A stretch of 43,159 nt of DNA, taken from an uncultured Cellvibrionales bacterium (GTDB lineage Bacteria > Pseudomonadota > Gammaproteobacteria > Pseudomonadales > Porticoccaceae). The position numbers and the translations under genes are program-made. The DNA lies in the NCBI GenBank assembly GCA_913031145.1, contig CAJWCO010000020.1, forward strand, positions 1 through 43,159, in the 5' to 3' direction. A model generated the notes under the pieces. It did not search any database. It was not told the DNA's origin and saw only the letters and a list, made by a program, of their open reading frames with translations. Numbering within the stretch: the first letter of the stretch is position 1; each line of letters starts with the position of its first letter. Of this stretch, positions 15,118 through 23,965 are shown one piece after another.

Positions 15118-16090
15118 TTTTTCTTCAGTCAGTTGGCGGCTTAACGACCTACTCGTTGCTGATAAGAAAGCTAAAGAATTTGCTACCGCTGGCTGGAATG
15201 ACCCTGAGCAAAGTGCCAAGGTGGCCCCACTGTTTGAGGAATGGTCGCCTACCGTCGTTGATTTGGCGGAATTGGTCGATAGTGAAGTGCTCGACGCACC
15301 CGATGACGCTCTCGATGATCCTATGGATGCGGGAGAGCAGGCGCCTGAAGCTCCTGACGAAGGGGTCCCTACGAATGCTGACGTTGTAGCCGACTCTAAT
15401 GCGGCACTAGAAGAAGCTCAAGCCGCTGCCGTCTATGCAGAGGAAGCGCTGCAAGAAGCAAAGCGCGACGCACATCAAGAAGGCTATGAGAAAGGGCGCT
15501 CCGAGTCAGTGGCGCAATACCAAAAATCAAAAGATGAATTGGACCGGCTCGTCGGTTCATTGCGCACTGCCCAGAGTGATATGACAGCGTTTTATCACCC
15601 CTTAAAGAAATTAGCTTTGCACGTTGCGCAACAACTCGTTCGGGGCGAGCTCTCATTGTCATCATCTGCCGTAGATCGACTGATCAAATCGGTGCTCGAC
15701 GATATTGAGGCGCAAGGAGAGGGCCCCATTTTAATTTACCTGCATCCAGCAGACCGCGATAATATCAGTGATGTCATCTACGACGAGTTCAGTAATATTG
15801 ACTTGAGAACCGATCGCAGTTTGTCTCAAGGTAGCGTTAAAATTTCTATCGACGATACAGCGATAGAAGATTTGATGGAGCAACGCTTAGAGCGATTATC
15901 GGAGCAAATTTTAGGCTTTTCTGCACCTATGGATACAAGAGAGACTCGACAGCAGTTCCCGAACCAGGTTGAAGAACGAGCGGTTGAAGGTGCGGTGGTG
16001 AGTTCTGATGCTGCTGAGGTTTTCGAGGCCGACGAGGAACCCTTTGACGCCGTGGACTTGGATGCCGTTGAGTCAGACTCCGATGTTTGA
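15110..16090 (+). CDS. fliH: Flagellar export regulator FliH
   Basis: Peripheral stator-like subunit of the export ATPase; it binds FliI and links it to the gate and C ring. I place the start at TTG 15110, overlapping the fliG end by eight bases, with GAGGGGA at 15098-15104. Starting farther upstream would read through fliG sequence without support. This gives 326 residues, longer than the usual 230-260. The extra length is an acidic N-terminal tail and linker (about 35-125) and an acidic C-terminal tail. The core runs from EAKRDAHQEGYEKGRSESV through LALHVAQQLVRGELSLS and ILIYLHPADRDNI to DRSLSQGSVKI, the FliH/HrpE pattern. It overlaps fliI by eight bases. Confidence 0.88.
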   Translation: MSNFSSVSWRLNDLLVADKKAKEFATAGWNDPEQSAKVAPLFEEWSPTVVDLAELVDSEVLDAPDDALDDPMDAGEQAPEAPDEGVPTNADVVADSNAALEEAQAAAVYAEEALQEAKRDAHQEGYEKGRSESVAQYQKSKDELDRLVGSLRTAQSDMTAFYHPLKKLALHVAQQLVRGELSLSSSAVDRLIKSVLDDIEAQGEGPILIYLHPADRDNISDVIYDEFSNIDLRTDRSLSQGSVKISIDDTAIEDLMEQRLERLSEQILGFSAPMDTRETRQQFPNQVEERAVEGAVVSSDAAEVFEADEEPFDAVDLDAVESDSDV

Positions 16091-17417
16091 TTTCTCGGAG
16101 CAGGTCGACGACCTTGTTGCGCAGTCCCGAGTCGTCAGCGCTTCAAGAAGTGGAAAGTTAGTGCGAGTGGTCGGTCTGACCCTCGAGGCGAAAGGTATTA
16201 TGGCACCACTCGGTGCGCATTGTCAGGTTGAAAATCTTGATTATGGAACCCTCGTCGATGCTGAAGTGGTCGGTTTTCATGACGACATTTTATATTTAAT
16301 GCCATTCACGGATCCCGGTGGTCTGGGCCCAGGAGCGCGGGTCTGGGTTCGCTCAAATCACTCGAAGGCGGGCCTCGGCGATGCTCTTTTGGGGCGTGTC
16401 ATTGACGGTGTCGGTAAACCCTTAGACGGCATGGAGCCGTTAGCTTACACCGACTATTTGAGTCTTGAGGGCTTGCCGGTCAATCCTATGGAGCGTGGCT
16501 TTATTGATACCGTGCTCGACACCGGTATTAAGGCGATTAACAGCTGTTTGACTGTAGGGCGAGGCCAGCGGTTAGGGCTAGTGGCGGGGTCTGGTGTCGG
16601 TAAGAGCGTGCTATTGGGAATGCTGACCCGTAATACGGTTGCCGATGTTGTGGTCATTGGTTTGATCGGAGAGCGAGGCCGGGAAGTCCAAGAGTTTATT
16701 CAGCACACACTGGGTGCCGAAGGCTTAGCAAAATCCGTGGTGGTTGCTGCGCCCGCTAATATTTCTCCGGTGCTTCGCCTCAAAGCGACTTTTTTGACGC
16801 ATCTCATTGCTGAATACTTCCGAGATCAAGGCAAAAATGTCTTAATGCTCTGTGACAGCTTGACTCGGGTTGCGCATGCGCAGCGTGAAATAGGATTGGC
16901 CATAGGGGAGCCTCCTACGGCTAAAGGGTACCCTCCTTCCGTGTTCGCTCTATTGCCTAAATTAATCGAACGCGCTGGCGTCGGTCGGCACGGCTTCGGA
17001 TCTATCACGGCTGTTTACACGGTTTTGGCGGAAGGCGATGATCGCTCAGATCCTGTTGTAGATATTGCTCGGGCTTCTTTAGATGGTCAAGTCATGTTGT
17101 CTCGAGTATTGGCTGACGCGGCACACTACCCAGCCATTGATCTTGCGGGGTCCATCTCGCGCGTTATGCCTAGTTTAACGAGTCCCGAGCAGCTTAATTC
17201 GGCGAACAGATTTCGTCGGCTTTGGACATTGTATCAACAGAATATAGATTTGATTCAAGTCGGGGCCTATGAGCCCGGCACCAACCCAGATCTTGATGAG
17301 GCGATTAAGATTCGGCCCGGTATGGAGGCGTTGTTGCAGCAGACTAGCATTGAATCTGTCTCTCTCGCTGATTCACAGCTGTTTATGAATCAACTGACCG
17401 GAGCGCAGATATCGTGA
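16083..17417 (+). CDS. fliI: Flagellum-specific export ATPase FliI
   Basis: Hexameric ATPase related to F1-β that powers substrate unfolding at the export gate. It has 444 residues, typical. Walker A is AGSGVGKS (168-175), followed by VVVIGLIGERGREVQEF and the Walker B strand NVLMLCDSLTRVAHAQREI. GEPPTAKGYPPSVFALLPKL is diagnostic of the FliI/YscN family. ATG 16083 overlaps the fliH stop (ATGTTTGA); the open frame extends 25 codons upstream into fliH but lacks family sequence there. Translationally coupled to fliH and fliJ. Confidence 0.96.
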   Translation: MFDFSEQVDDLVAQSRVVSASRSGKLVRVVGLTLEAKGIMAPLGAHCQVENLDYGTLVDAEVVGFHDDILYLMPFTDPGGLGPGARVWVRSNHSKAGLGDALLGRVIDGVGKPLDGMEPLAYTDYLSLEGLPVNPMERGFIDTVLDTGIKAINSCLTVGRGQRLGLVAGSGVGKSVLLGMLTRNTVADVVVIGLIGERGREVQEFIQHTLGAEGLAKSVVVAAPANISPVLRLKATFLTHLIAEYFRDQGKNVLMLCDSLTRVAHAQREIGLAIGEPPTAKGYPPSVFALLPKLIERAGVGRHGFGSITAVYTVLAEGDDRSDPVVDIARASLDGQVMLSRVLADAAHYPAIDLAGSISRVMPSLTSPEQLNSANRFRRLWTLYQQNIDLIQVGAYEPGTNPDLDEAIKIRPGMEALLQQTSIESVSLADSQLFMNQLTGAQIS

Positions 17418-17854
17418 AGTCTGTGTGGGAAGTCCTTTTGTCGAAGGCTGAACGCGAGGTGCGTATTGCGCAACAGAAACTCGCCGATGCTCAGCAAAAG
17501 AAAAATCTTGCCGATGAGCGCAAAATCAAGTTAGCCGACTTGCTAGTCGAGTACAGTACTCAACTGCGCTCGTTGCAGCTACGGTCGCACCATACGGGTG
17601 AGGTCCACAACTATCAGCAGTTTATCGCCCAGTTGCAGGCGATGCAGGTGCGCTCAAAGCAAGAAACGACTGTGCTCGAAGAAAACTGCGCGGTGGCCCG
17701 AAAAGCAATGCTGTTAAAAGAGCATGAGCGAATGAAGCTTGAGATGCTTGCGGAACGAGAGCGCGAAAAATTCGAATCAGAAATGTTGTATCGAGAAAAT
17801 AGAGAGATAGAAAGTAGCGCACTACAACAATTCAATTTCAAAGAGCGCATCTAA
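17414..17854 (+). CDS. fliJ: Flagellar export chaperone FliJ
   Basis: Coiled-coil protein that fits into the FliI hexamer, like the γ subunit of F1, and helps recycle export chaperones. It has 146 residues and is almost wholly a charged two-stranded coiled coil, as expected. The GTG start overlaps the fliI stop by four bases (GTGA, 17414-17417). Last gene before the σ54 promoter of fliK. Confidence 0.9.
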   Translation: MKSVWEVLLSKAEREVRIAQQKLADAQQKKNLADERKIKLADLLVEYSTQLRSLQLRSHHTGEVHNYQQFIAQLQAMQVRSKQETTVLEENCAVARKAMLLKEHERMKLEMLAEREREKFESEMLYRENREIESSALQQFNFKERI

Positions 17855-17877
17855 TCTAGTCAGCCCCGCAATTCAAT

Positions 17878-17893
17878 TGGCATGTGTTTTGCT
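17878..17893 (+). promoter_or_regulatory. σ54 promoter of fliK
   Basis: TGGCATGTGTTTTGCT, a perfect TGGCAY-N5-TTGCW match (GG 17879-17880, GC 17891-17892). It lies in the 83-base gap after fliJ, with a start point near 17904 and 34 bases of leader before fliK. It marks a new transcription unit within the otherwise continuous fli cluster, running fliK to flhB and perhaps to 28372. Confidence 0.85.
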
Positions 17894-17937
17894 ACCCTTC
17901 ACGTAATGATCACGCAATTTGCAGGGGAAGTTACGTA

Positions 17938-19755
17938 ATGTCCGAGATTCCAAATTCGTCGATAAGTGCTGGCAGCCCAGTCATGCTAGACATCTCGCCA
18001 GTTACTGGAGCACCAGAAACGACGTCTCTCGAAGGTTTTTCCGCGGCGTTGAAAACGCAAGCTAAAGGTCATGTGGTTGCCGAAGGTGGCAAAGCGTTGC
18101 CAGAAGGCGGCGATCAACATTTACAAAGTCGTCAACTTCAGGGTGGCACGCGAATTAAGGTGTCGGGAGACGAGCCTTCCGACGAAGGGTTAGCGCAATT
18201 CGCTTTGTCGCAGGGCATGGACCCTAGAGCGATACTGTTGCTCAAAGGTGCAGAAGCGGGGTCGATTGTACCAAAGGTGGCGGCTCTAACATCGACCGCC
18301 GGATCTTCTGGACCTTCTGGACCGTATAAAATTATGACGCCTCGTGACGCGAGTGAGATGGCTGCGTCGATTACGCGTGCAGCGCATCCATCGTCGTTGT
18401 TAGTGACGGCAATGGAAACTCATGCGCTGTTGGACCAGCCGGCGTTACAGCAGGGAAATCTGCAAGAGCCGAGCACAGACGATGCGGCAGAACTGCAGGC
18501 ACAGACTACGGATGCTGACAGCGGCTCCGACGAGTCAGTTTTAAGTGATGGGCATTTATTAGCGGCCCACACCATGTTAGTGGGCGGCGAGATGAACCGT
18601 GCTGCTCAAAAGCTTGAGCTATCGATGCATGATTCGGGCGCCCAATCAGCGAAGGTGAACGTTGCGGCTGGGCAAGACAGAAATTTGACGGGAGGGGTCG
18701 ATGCTCAGGCCAGTGTAGCGAAACTGCCACAAGAAACTCAATCGGCTATCCTGAATGCGGCGGCTCTAGGGTTGACAGCAAAGGCCGTAAAACCGCTGGA
18801 GACAACGCCAAAAGTTAAATTGGATACCGCCGTTAAAGGCTCATCGGGTATGATTTCGTCCGCTCCGGCGTCCATACAAGGGTCGTCTGGCGATACCAAA
18901 GACATTTTGGCTCAACTTCACGTGCGGGCCGCTACCTCGCCCGGTGGAACTTCAGTAGATGTGTCGGGTCATCAATTTAAGTCCGCGGTCGCGCAGGACG
19001 TGCTAGCAAAAAATAGTCAAAGAAAAAACCCTGATGACAGCGCAGGTAAAGTCACGGTTGCTAAGTTCGACGAGGTTTTAGTAGAGCGCTTGAGTGCGAA
19101 TAGCGAACGCACCGCCGTGATCAAGATGCCGCCAATTAATCTGGCGAGCGCGGTGGCTGAGCAAGGAATGATTAATCTGGGAAGTTCGGCGACGGCCCCT
19201 GTTAATCCGGCATCAGCAATGTCGGCTCCAGTGATTACTGCGCCGATGACATTGGAGGGCTCACCGGTAGGCACCTCGTCGCAACATATCGCTGCGGATG
19301 GAAGTGTTGAAGACCGTGCGCGCGAGCTATTGCGGCGTCAAGATGTTCAGAGTCAGCTTTCTCAGAGGCTTTCACAAGCGCTCGGGCAGCGGTTGAGTGC
19401 GCAGATTGAGCGCGGATCGTGGCGTGTTGAAATGGATCTTCATCCAGCTTCGATGGGCCGAATCGAAGTTCAGTTAGAGATGCGAAATGGCGAGCTAGAA
19501 GCCAACTTTTTAAGCTCAAACCCGGCGACACGTGAACTGTTACAAGAGAGTATGCCCAGATTAAGAGAGATGTTTGAGCAATTTGGCACGAATTCTGCTT
19601 ATCTGGGTTTAGGGTCTGGTAATCGAGGACAATCTGACGGAAACTCGGCATCTTCGAATGGCGATCCTGATGCTCAGGGCTCCGGCGATGACGTACCGAG
19701 CACGAACATGGCTCGCAAGCCAGTTTCTGACGATGGGTTAGACGTCTTAGTGTGA
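17938..19755 (+). CDS. fliK: Hook-length control protein FliK
   Basis: Secreted ruler that measures the hook and then contacts FlhB to switch export from hook to filament substrates. ATG 17938 has GCAGGGGAAG upstream; the 18-codon extension of the frame overlaps the σ54 promoter and is rejected. It has 605 residues. Most of the protein is low-complexity, rich in serine, alanine and glutamine, as in other FliK rulers. The C-terminal Flg_hook domain lies at about 455-575 (LSQRLSQALGQRLSAQIERG, WRVEMDLHPASMGRIEVQLE, SNPATRELLQESMPRLREMF). The final tail is disordered. A second, shorter FliK-like gene lies at 37715. Confidence 0.92.
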   Translation: MSEIPNSSISAGSPVMLDISPVTGAPETTSLEGFSAALKTQAKGHVVAEGGKALPEGGDQHLQSRQLQGGTRIKVSGDEPSDEGLAQFALSQGMDPRAILLLKGAEAGSIVPKVAALTSTAGSSGPSGPYKIMTPRDASEMAASITRAAHPSSLLVTAMETHALLDQPALQQGNLQEPSTDDAAELQAQTTDADSGSDESVLSDGHLLAAHTMLVGGEMNRAAQKLELSMHDSGAQSAKVNVAAGQDRNLTGGVDAQASVAKLPQETQSAILNAAALGLTAKAVKPLETTPKVKLDTAVKGSSGMISSAPASIQGSSGDTKDILAQLHVRAATSPGGTSVDVSGHQFKSAVAQDVLAKNSQRKNPDDSAGKVTVAKFDEVLVERLSANSERTAVIKMPPINLASAVAEQGMINLGSSATAPVNPASAMSAPVITAPMTLEGSPVGTSSQHIAADGSVEDRARELLRRQDVQSQLSQRLSQALGQRLSAQIERGSWRVEMDLHPASMGRIEVQLEMRNGELEANFLSSNPATRELLQESMPRLREMFEQFGTNSAYLGLGSGNRGQSDGNSASSNGDPDAQGSGDDVPSTNMARKPVSDDGLDVLV

Positions 19756-19799
19756 TAGTATCTAACCTATGGTAGAAGATTTATATAGAGGATTTAGCA

Positions 19800-20384
19800 A
19801 TGGCTGATGAAGTTGTAGAAGAAGAAGGGGGCGGCAAAGGCGGGCTGATTAAAATTATCTTGCTCGTTGTCGGGATACTTCTGTTGGTAGCGATCGTAAT
19901 TGGTGGCACACTTTTCTTATCTGGGTTTTTTGAGGCAGACGAGGAAGCTGCAGCGGAAGCTGCTGTTGCCGCGCTAGAGGCGATTGCCTCCGAAGAAGCG
20001 GCGGCTGCTGCTGCCGCGCTGGCAGGACCCGATCGTGTGAAAGTGGATTCGCCGGAGTTGACGCGGTACGAGCAGACCTACTTTGAGATTGAGTCAGAAA
20101 TGACGTCAAATCTAACCAATTCGCGTAAAGTGATGCAGGTGAAGGTCTACATCATGACGCATTATGATGAGCGGGTGATTGCTCATATGGAAAAACATGA
20201 TTTTCCGATTCGTTCTGCCCTCATGAGGATTATGGCGTTAAAGTCGGAGCAAGATCTGAACCGAGCTACGTTCCGAGAAGAGTTAGCTGAAGAGTTTAGG
20301 TTAGAGATAAACTCGCTTCTGGAAGGACTCGAAGACTTTGGCGGTATCGAGAAAGTCGGCTTTACAGCGTTTGTTGTCCAGTAG
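19800..20384 (+). CDS. fliL: Flagellar basal-body-associated protein FliL
   Basis: Single-pass inner-membrane protein that surrounds the stator and supports torque under load. It has 194 residues. An acidic cytoplasmic tail (EEEGGGKGG) leads to a membrane helix (about 17-44). An alanine-rich linker (AAAEAAVAALEAIASEEAAA at about 50-69) joins it to the periplasmic domain (YFEIESEMTSNL, KVMQVKVYIMTH, FREELAEEFRLEINSLLE, VGFTAFVVQ). The long alanine linker is a local peculiarity. AGAGGA precedes the ATG. No promoter pattern is seen in the 44-base gap after fliK, so it is probably cotranscribed. Confidence 0.92.
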   Translation: MADEVVEEEGGGKGGLIKIILLVVGILLLVAIVIGGTLFLSGFFEADEEAAAEAAVAALEAIASEEAAAAAAALAGPDRVKVDSPELTRYEQTYFEIESEMTSNLTNSRKVMQVKVYIMTHYDERVIAHMEKHDFPIRSALMRIMALKSEQDLNRATFREELAEEFRLEINSLLEGLEDFGGIEKVGFTAFVVQ

Positions 20385-20425
20385 GTCTTTGGTTATGTGC
20401 AGTCAAAGCATGAGTGAGGTGCCAA

Positions 20426-21415
20426 ATGGCCGATCCGACTAATTTATTGTCGCCGGAAGAGCTCGACGCCCTGTCAGCCGGTATAGAGGACGGCTCGATC
20501 GAGTCAGATACTGGCTTAAACACAGCGGCCTCGGCGTTAAAACATGACTTAACAAATGAAGATTCGTCACTTGGCGTGAATGTTGGCGCTGTTGATATGA
20601 TTAACGAGCGCTTCGTTCGGCAGTTTCGACATGGTTTGCTTGAAGTTCTGCGCACAACGCCCAAAATTAATATGGGCAACGTCAAGATCATGAAGTTTGC
20701 GGATTATCTCAAAGATCTGAAACCACCTCTGGCCGTTAATACGATTCGTATGGACCCACTTCGCGGCTATTCGTTGGTGGTGATTGATCCGTCGGTCGTG
20801 TTCGCCTCGCTCGACAACTTTTTTGGTGGATTTGGTCGGGGCATGAACGCCCTTCCGCCCGGTCGTTCGTTTACGCCGACAGAGACCAGCATTATTAGTA
20901 TTATGCTGAATGTTTTTTTTGGAGCGTTGCAAGAAGCGTGGGCTCCCGTGATGCCGATCAAATGTGAGCATGTAGGTTCGGAAGTAAACCCCCAATTTGC
21001 GCAAATAGCCGATGGTAACGATTTAGTGATTGTAACGCGGTTTGCTTCTGAACTCAGCCATGATGTTGTCGGCAACATAGACTTGGTGTATCCGTACAAT
21101 TCATTAAAGCCGATTCGAGAGGCGTTGGCGAGCCGAGTTCAGACGGGTGACGATGATACGGGTGATCAGCAGTGGAGCGTCGAATTGCACGCAGCTGCTG
21201 CAGACGCTGAAGTGCCCGTCAGAGTTACGCTGGCTGAGATCGAGACCACTTTAAGTCAGTTCAATTCAATGTCTGAAGGCGATGTTCTTTATTTGAAGAA
21301 AGCGGATTACGCAAGAATGTTCGTGAACGAAATCCCCGTGTTTGAAACGGATATCGGTAGTAGCGGGCCACAAATGGCGGCTAAAATTGTCAAAGCAATG
21401 GAGCCTGAGGAATAG
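20426..21415 (+). CDS. fliM: Rotor switch protein FliM
   Basis: C-ring protein that receives phosphorylated CheY. ATG 20426 is preceded by GAGGTG at 20416-20421; a GTG 12 bases upstream overlaps that site. It has 329 residues, typical. The N-terminal segment NLLSPEELDALSAG corresponds to the CheY-binding peptide (LSQDEIDALL in E. coli). The middle domain and C-terminal FliN-like domain follow (LGVNVGAVDMINERFVRQFR, FFGGFGRGMNA, IVTRFASEL, VTLAEIETTLSQFNSMSEGD). The intact CheY-binding end implies chemotaxis genes elsewhere in the genome. Confidence 0.95.
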   Translation: MADPTNLLSPEELDALSAGIEDGSIESDTGLNTAASALKHDLTNEDSSLGVNVGAVDMINERFVRQFRHGLLEVLRTTPKINMGNVKIMKFADYLKDLKPPLAVNTIRMDPLRGYSLVVIDPSVVFASLDNFFGGFGRGMNALPPGRSFTPTETSIISIMLNVFFGALQEAWAPVMPIKCEHVGSEVNPQFAQIADGNDLVIVTRFASELSHDVVGNIDLVYPYNSLKPIREALASRVQTGDDDTGDQQWSVELHAAAADAEVPVRVTLAEIETTLSQFNSMSEGDVLYLKKADYARMFVNEIPVFETDIGSSGPQMAAKIVKAMEPEE

Positions 21416-21444
21416 GCATCCAAACCCAACGTGAGAATAGAATT

Positions 21445-21765
21445 ATGGCAGATACGAGCGCAGAACAGGCACCTGAAGAAACCACGGCACTTGATTTAGA
21501 TAAAAGCCAAATTAATTCGGATGTGTTGCAAAATATTCCGGTTACCATATCGGTAGAGGTGGGACGTACGTCTTTAAAAATCCGCGACTTGATGCGCTTA
21601 ACCCAGGGCAGTGTGGTGGAATTAGACCGTCTCGCTGGAGAGCCTCTCGATTTACTGGTCAATAACACACTCGTTGCGCAGGGCGAAGTCGTTTTGGTAA
21701 ACGACCGTTATGGCGTGAGACTGACCAGTGTTATTCCGACAGTTGATCGAGTTAAGAATCTCTGA
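21445..21765 (+). CDS. fliN: Rotor switch protein FliN
   Basis: Forms the lower C ring and docks FliH and the export ATPase. The length, 106 residues, is close to the shorter γ-proteobacterial forms. After an acidic N-terminal tail comes the SpoA/FliN fold: VLQNIPVTISVEVGRTSLKI, DLMRLTQGSVVELDRLAGEP, LDLLVNNTLVAQGEVVLVND and RYGVRLTSVI, matching the family throughout. Lies between fliM and fliO. Confidence 0.95.
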   Translation: MADTSAEQAPEETTALDLDKSQINSDVLQNIPVTISVEVGRTSLKIRDLMRLTQGSVVELDRLAGEPLDLLVNNTLVAQGEVVLVNDRYGVRLTSVIPTVDRVKNL

Positions 21766-21775
21766 TTAACAGCGC

Positions 21776-22159
21776 ATGGCATCCGAGTTCGGAATTGGCG
21801 AATGGCTGTGGATGATGGCCTCCTTCTTGTTGGTGATTGGCTTGCTGGTCGCTACGCTATTTATTCTGAAAAGAATGACCCCAGGGGTTCGTGGCGCTGC
21901 GGGTAGGCGTCTTTCAATCAGCGAAGTGCAGCACGTCGGTCCGCGTCAAAAACTGCTTTTAATACAACTCAACGGAGACGAAATACTGGTTGGGCAGAGC
22001 GCTCAAAGTATGACTCTGTTGGGTACCTGGAATATTGCACGGTTAGCGGAATCTCAGGGCGATACTGACGATTCAGACACTCTAACAGACACAATTCCCG
22101 CTGAAGCAAAAGGATTCCGTGCCTCGCTATCTCAATTCGTTAAACGTCAGGGGCAATAG
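21776..22159 (+). CDS. fliO: Flagellar export chaperone FliO
   Basis: Small membrane protein that helps assemble the FliP-FliR core of the export gate. It has 127 residues with one membrane helix at about 12-30 (WMMASFLLVIGLLVATLFIL). A cytoplasmic domain follows with the weak FliO pattern RRLSISEVQHVGPRQKLLLI and LNGDEILVGQSAQSMTLLG. Position between fliN and fliP supports the call. The start is ATG 21776, ten bases after fliN; the ribosome site is weak. Confidence 0.88.
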   Translation: MASEFGIGEWLWMMASFLLVIGLLVATLFILKRMTPGVRGAAGRRLSISEVQHVGPRQKLLLIQLNGDEILVGQSAQSMTLLGTWNIARLAESQGDTDDSDTLTDTIPAEAKGFRASLSQFVKRQGQ

Positions 22160-22163
22160 TACG

Positions 22164-22916
22164 ATGTTAAGCACGTCCTGGAAAGTCGTGTTGGCCGCGG
22201 CACTGATCCTGACACAATCGCTCGCTATTGCACAGGGCGGTATGCCGATTGTGAATATGGTGGATGACGGTACCGGCAACACCCAGTACAGTTTAACGTT
22301 GCAGTTACTTGCGTTGATGACCGCATTGACGCTTTTGCCTTCGCTGTTACTGATGATGACGTCATTTGTGCGCATTATTATTGTGATGTCATTATTGCGG
22401 CAGGCACTGGGAACCGCGCAAACGCCACCGAATCAGGTTTTACTCGGGCTGGCACTCTTTTTGACCATCTTCATTATGATGCCCGTGTTTACAGCAGTTT
22501 ATGAGGATGCTGTGGTGCCGTATGTCGACGAAGATATCGGATTTGAAGAGGCGCTAACAGCAGCTCAAGGTCCATTTAGAATCTTTATGCTGAATCAGAC
22601 ACGTGAATCAGACATTGCGATGTTCGTAGAAATCGCCGGTAATGAAGATATTATCGAGCCTGCTGATGTGCCCTTCAGTACGCTGGTACCCGCGTTTATT
22701 ACCTCTGAGCTTAAAAGTGCATTTTCCATTGGGTTTCTCATTTACATACCGTTCGTGGTGATTGATCTTGTCGTTGCCAGCGTCCTGATGTCGATGGGCA
22801 TGATGATGCTATCACCTATGATGATCTCTATGCCCTTCAAACTAATGCTGTTTGTCTTAGTCGATGGCTGGACACTCATTATGGGTTCATTAACCGCGAG
22901 TTTTGCCGTGTTATAG
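22164..22916 (+). CDS. fliP: Flagellar export gate protein FliP
   Basis: Core of the export gate; five FliP subunits form the pore. It has 250 residues, typical. It starts with a cleavable signal peptide (SWKVVLAAALILTQSLAIAQG), which supports ATG 22164 over the longer frame that overlaps fliO. Family signatures include LLMMTSFVRIIIVMSLLRQA, TPPNQVLLGLALFLTIFIM, LVPAFITSELKSAFSIGFLI and PFKLMLFVLVDGWTLIMGSL. A periplasmic loop separates the second and third helices. Confidence 0.96.
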   Translation: MLSTSWKVVLAAALILTQSLAIAQGGMPIVNMVDDGTGNTQYSLTLQLLALMTALTLLPSLLLMMTSFVRIIIVMSLLRQALGTAQTPPNQVLLGLALFLTIFIMMPVFTAVYEDAVVPYVDEDIGFEEALTAAQGPFRIFMLNQTRESDIAMFVEIAGNEDIIEPADVPFSTLVPAFITSELKSAFSIGFLIYIPFVVIDLVVASVLMSMGMMMLSPMMISMPFKLMLFVLVDGWTLIMGSLTASFAVL

Positions 22917-22925
22917 GAGCGTAAA

Positions 22926-23195
22926 ATGGATGTAGCAATGGTCATCGATTTAGGTCGAGAGTCGCTTTGGGTAGCCGTTATGGTCGCGGCCCCTTTGTTG
23001 GGGATGGCCCTTGCTATCGGTCTTGCCGTGGGTATCATTCAAGCGGCTACGTCTATTCAGGAGATGACGCTGAGCTTTATCCCGAAACTGGCGATGATGA
23101 TTCTTACCCTATTGTTTGTTGGTAACTGGCAGGTTTCGGTCATGGTCGATTTTATCCGCCGTATTTTTGAGCGTATTCCGACGCTCTTTTTATAA
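22926..23195 (+). CDS. fliQ: Flagellar export gate protein FliQ
   Basis: An 89-residue two-helix protein that winds around the FliP-FliR core. The family pattern is clear: APLLGMALAIGLAVGIIQAA, TSIQEMTLSFIPKLAMMIL and VDFIRRIFERIP. The spacer to fliP holds AGGAG at 22916-22920. The stop codon shares one base with the fliR start (TAATG). Confidence 0.96.
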   Translation: MDVAMVIDLGRESLWVAVMVAAPLLGMALAIGLAVGIIQAATSIQEMTLSFIPKLAMMILTLLFVGNWQVSVMVDFIRRIFERIPTLFL

Positions 23196-23965
23196 TGGAC
23201 GTGCTAGTTGCTGAAATTATTCAGCGTTTTTATATGTTACTTTGGCCGATGACGCGAATTTCTGCTTTCTTACTGGCAGCGCCGTTTTTTTCACTACAGT
23301 CGGTCACCGTTAGAATTAGAGTGTTGTTTGCGCTCGCTCTCACGCTTTTAGTTTACCCTTTAGTGGATTGGCCATTGATTGCACCGACGACTGCTGCGGG
23401 GCTTAAAGAGTTATTTACGCAAGTGTTTATCGGCGTTTTGATGGGACTTTCACTGCAGGTGGTGAGCGCAGCCCTGGTTGTGGGAGGGCAGGCGATATCT
23501 GCGTCCATGGGTTTGAGTATGGCGAATATGGTCGACCCCAATATGGGTAATGTCCCTGTCATTGCTCAGTTTTTATTGATTTGCTCGACCCTCATTTTTC
23601 TAGGATTCGGTGGGCATGCGCTCGTTTTGAGGGCACTTTTGGAGAGTTTTACGACGTTACCTATCGGTGCTGATGTCGAAGTTCAGTTATTGCTTACGGC
23701 ACTTTTTGAATGGAGCGCCATGATGTTTTTGGGGGCGCTTTTGTTAGCTATGCCGATTATGGTATCGCTCCTTTTTGTTAATCTCGGACTGGGTGTTATC
23801 ACGCGTGCTGCGCCGGCTTTGAATATCTTCGCGGTAGGATTTCCAGCGATGCTGATGGCGGGCATGTTGATTTTAAGCTTGTCCATGCGGAGTATTGGTT
23901 TTCGTATACAGTGGCTTTGGGAACAGTCATTTGATACCGTGGGCAAAATGTTGGGGATTACCTAA
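23195..23965 (+). CDS. fliR: Flagellar export gate protein FliR
   Basis: Completes the export pore with FliP and FliQ. It has 256 residues with about six membrane helices, typical. Recognisable segments are RISAFLLAAPFFSLQSVTVR, FTQVFIGVLMGLSLQVVSAA, GQAISASMGLSMANMVDPN and ITRAAPALNIFAVGFPAMLM. Its start overlaps the fliQ stop and its stop overlaps the flhB start (TAATG each time), so the three are translationally coupled. Confidence 0.96.
   Translation: MDVLVAEIIQRFYMLLWPMTRISAFLLAAPFFSLQSVTVRIRVLFALALTLLVYPLVDWPLIAPTTAAGLKELFTQVFIGVLMGLSLQVVSAALVVGGQAISASMGLSMANMVDPNMGNVPVIAQFLLICSTLIFLGFGGHALVLRALLESFTTLPIGADVEVQLLLTALFEWSAMMFLGALLLAMPIMVSLLFVNLGLGVITRAAPALNIFAVGFPAMLMAGMLILSLSMRSIGFRIQWLWEQSFDTVGKMLGIT

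Noticed and set aside
16008-16082. Upstream extension of fliI within fliH
   Set aside because: The extra 25 residues have no FliI similarity; ATG 16083 overlaps the fliH stop as expected.
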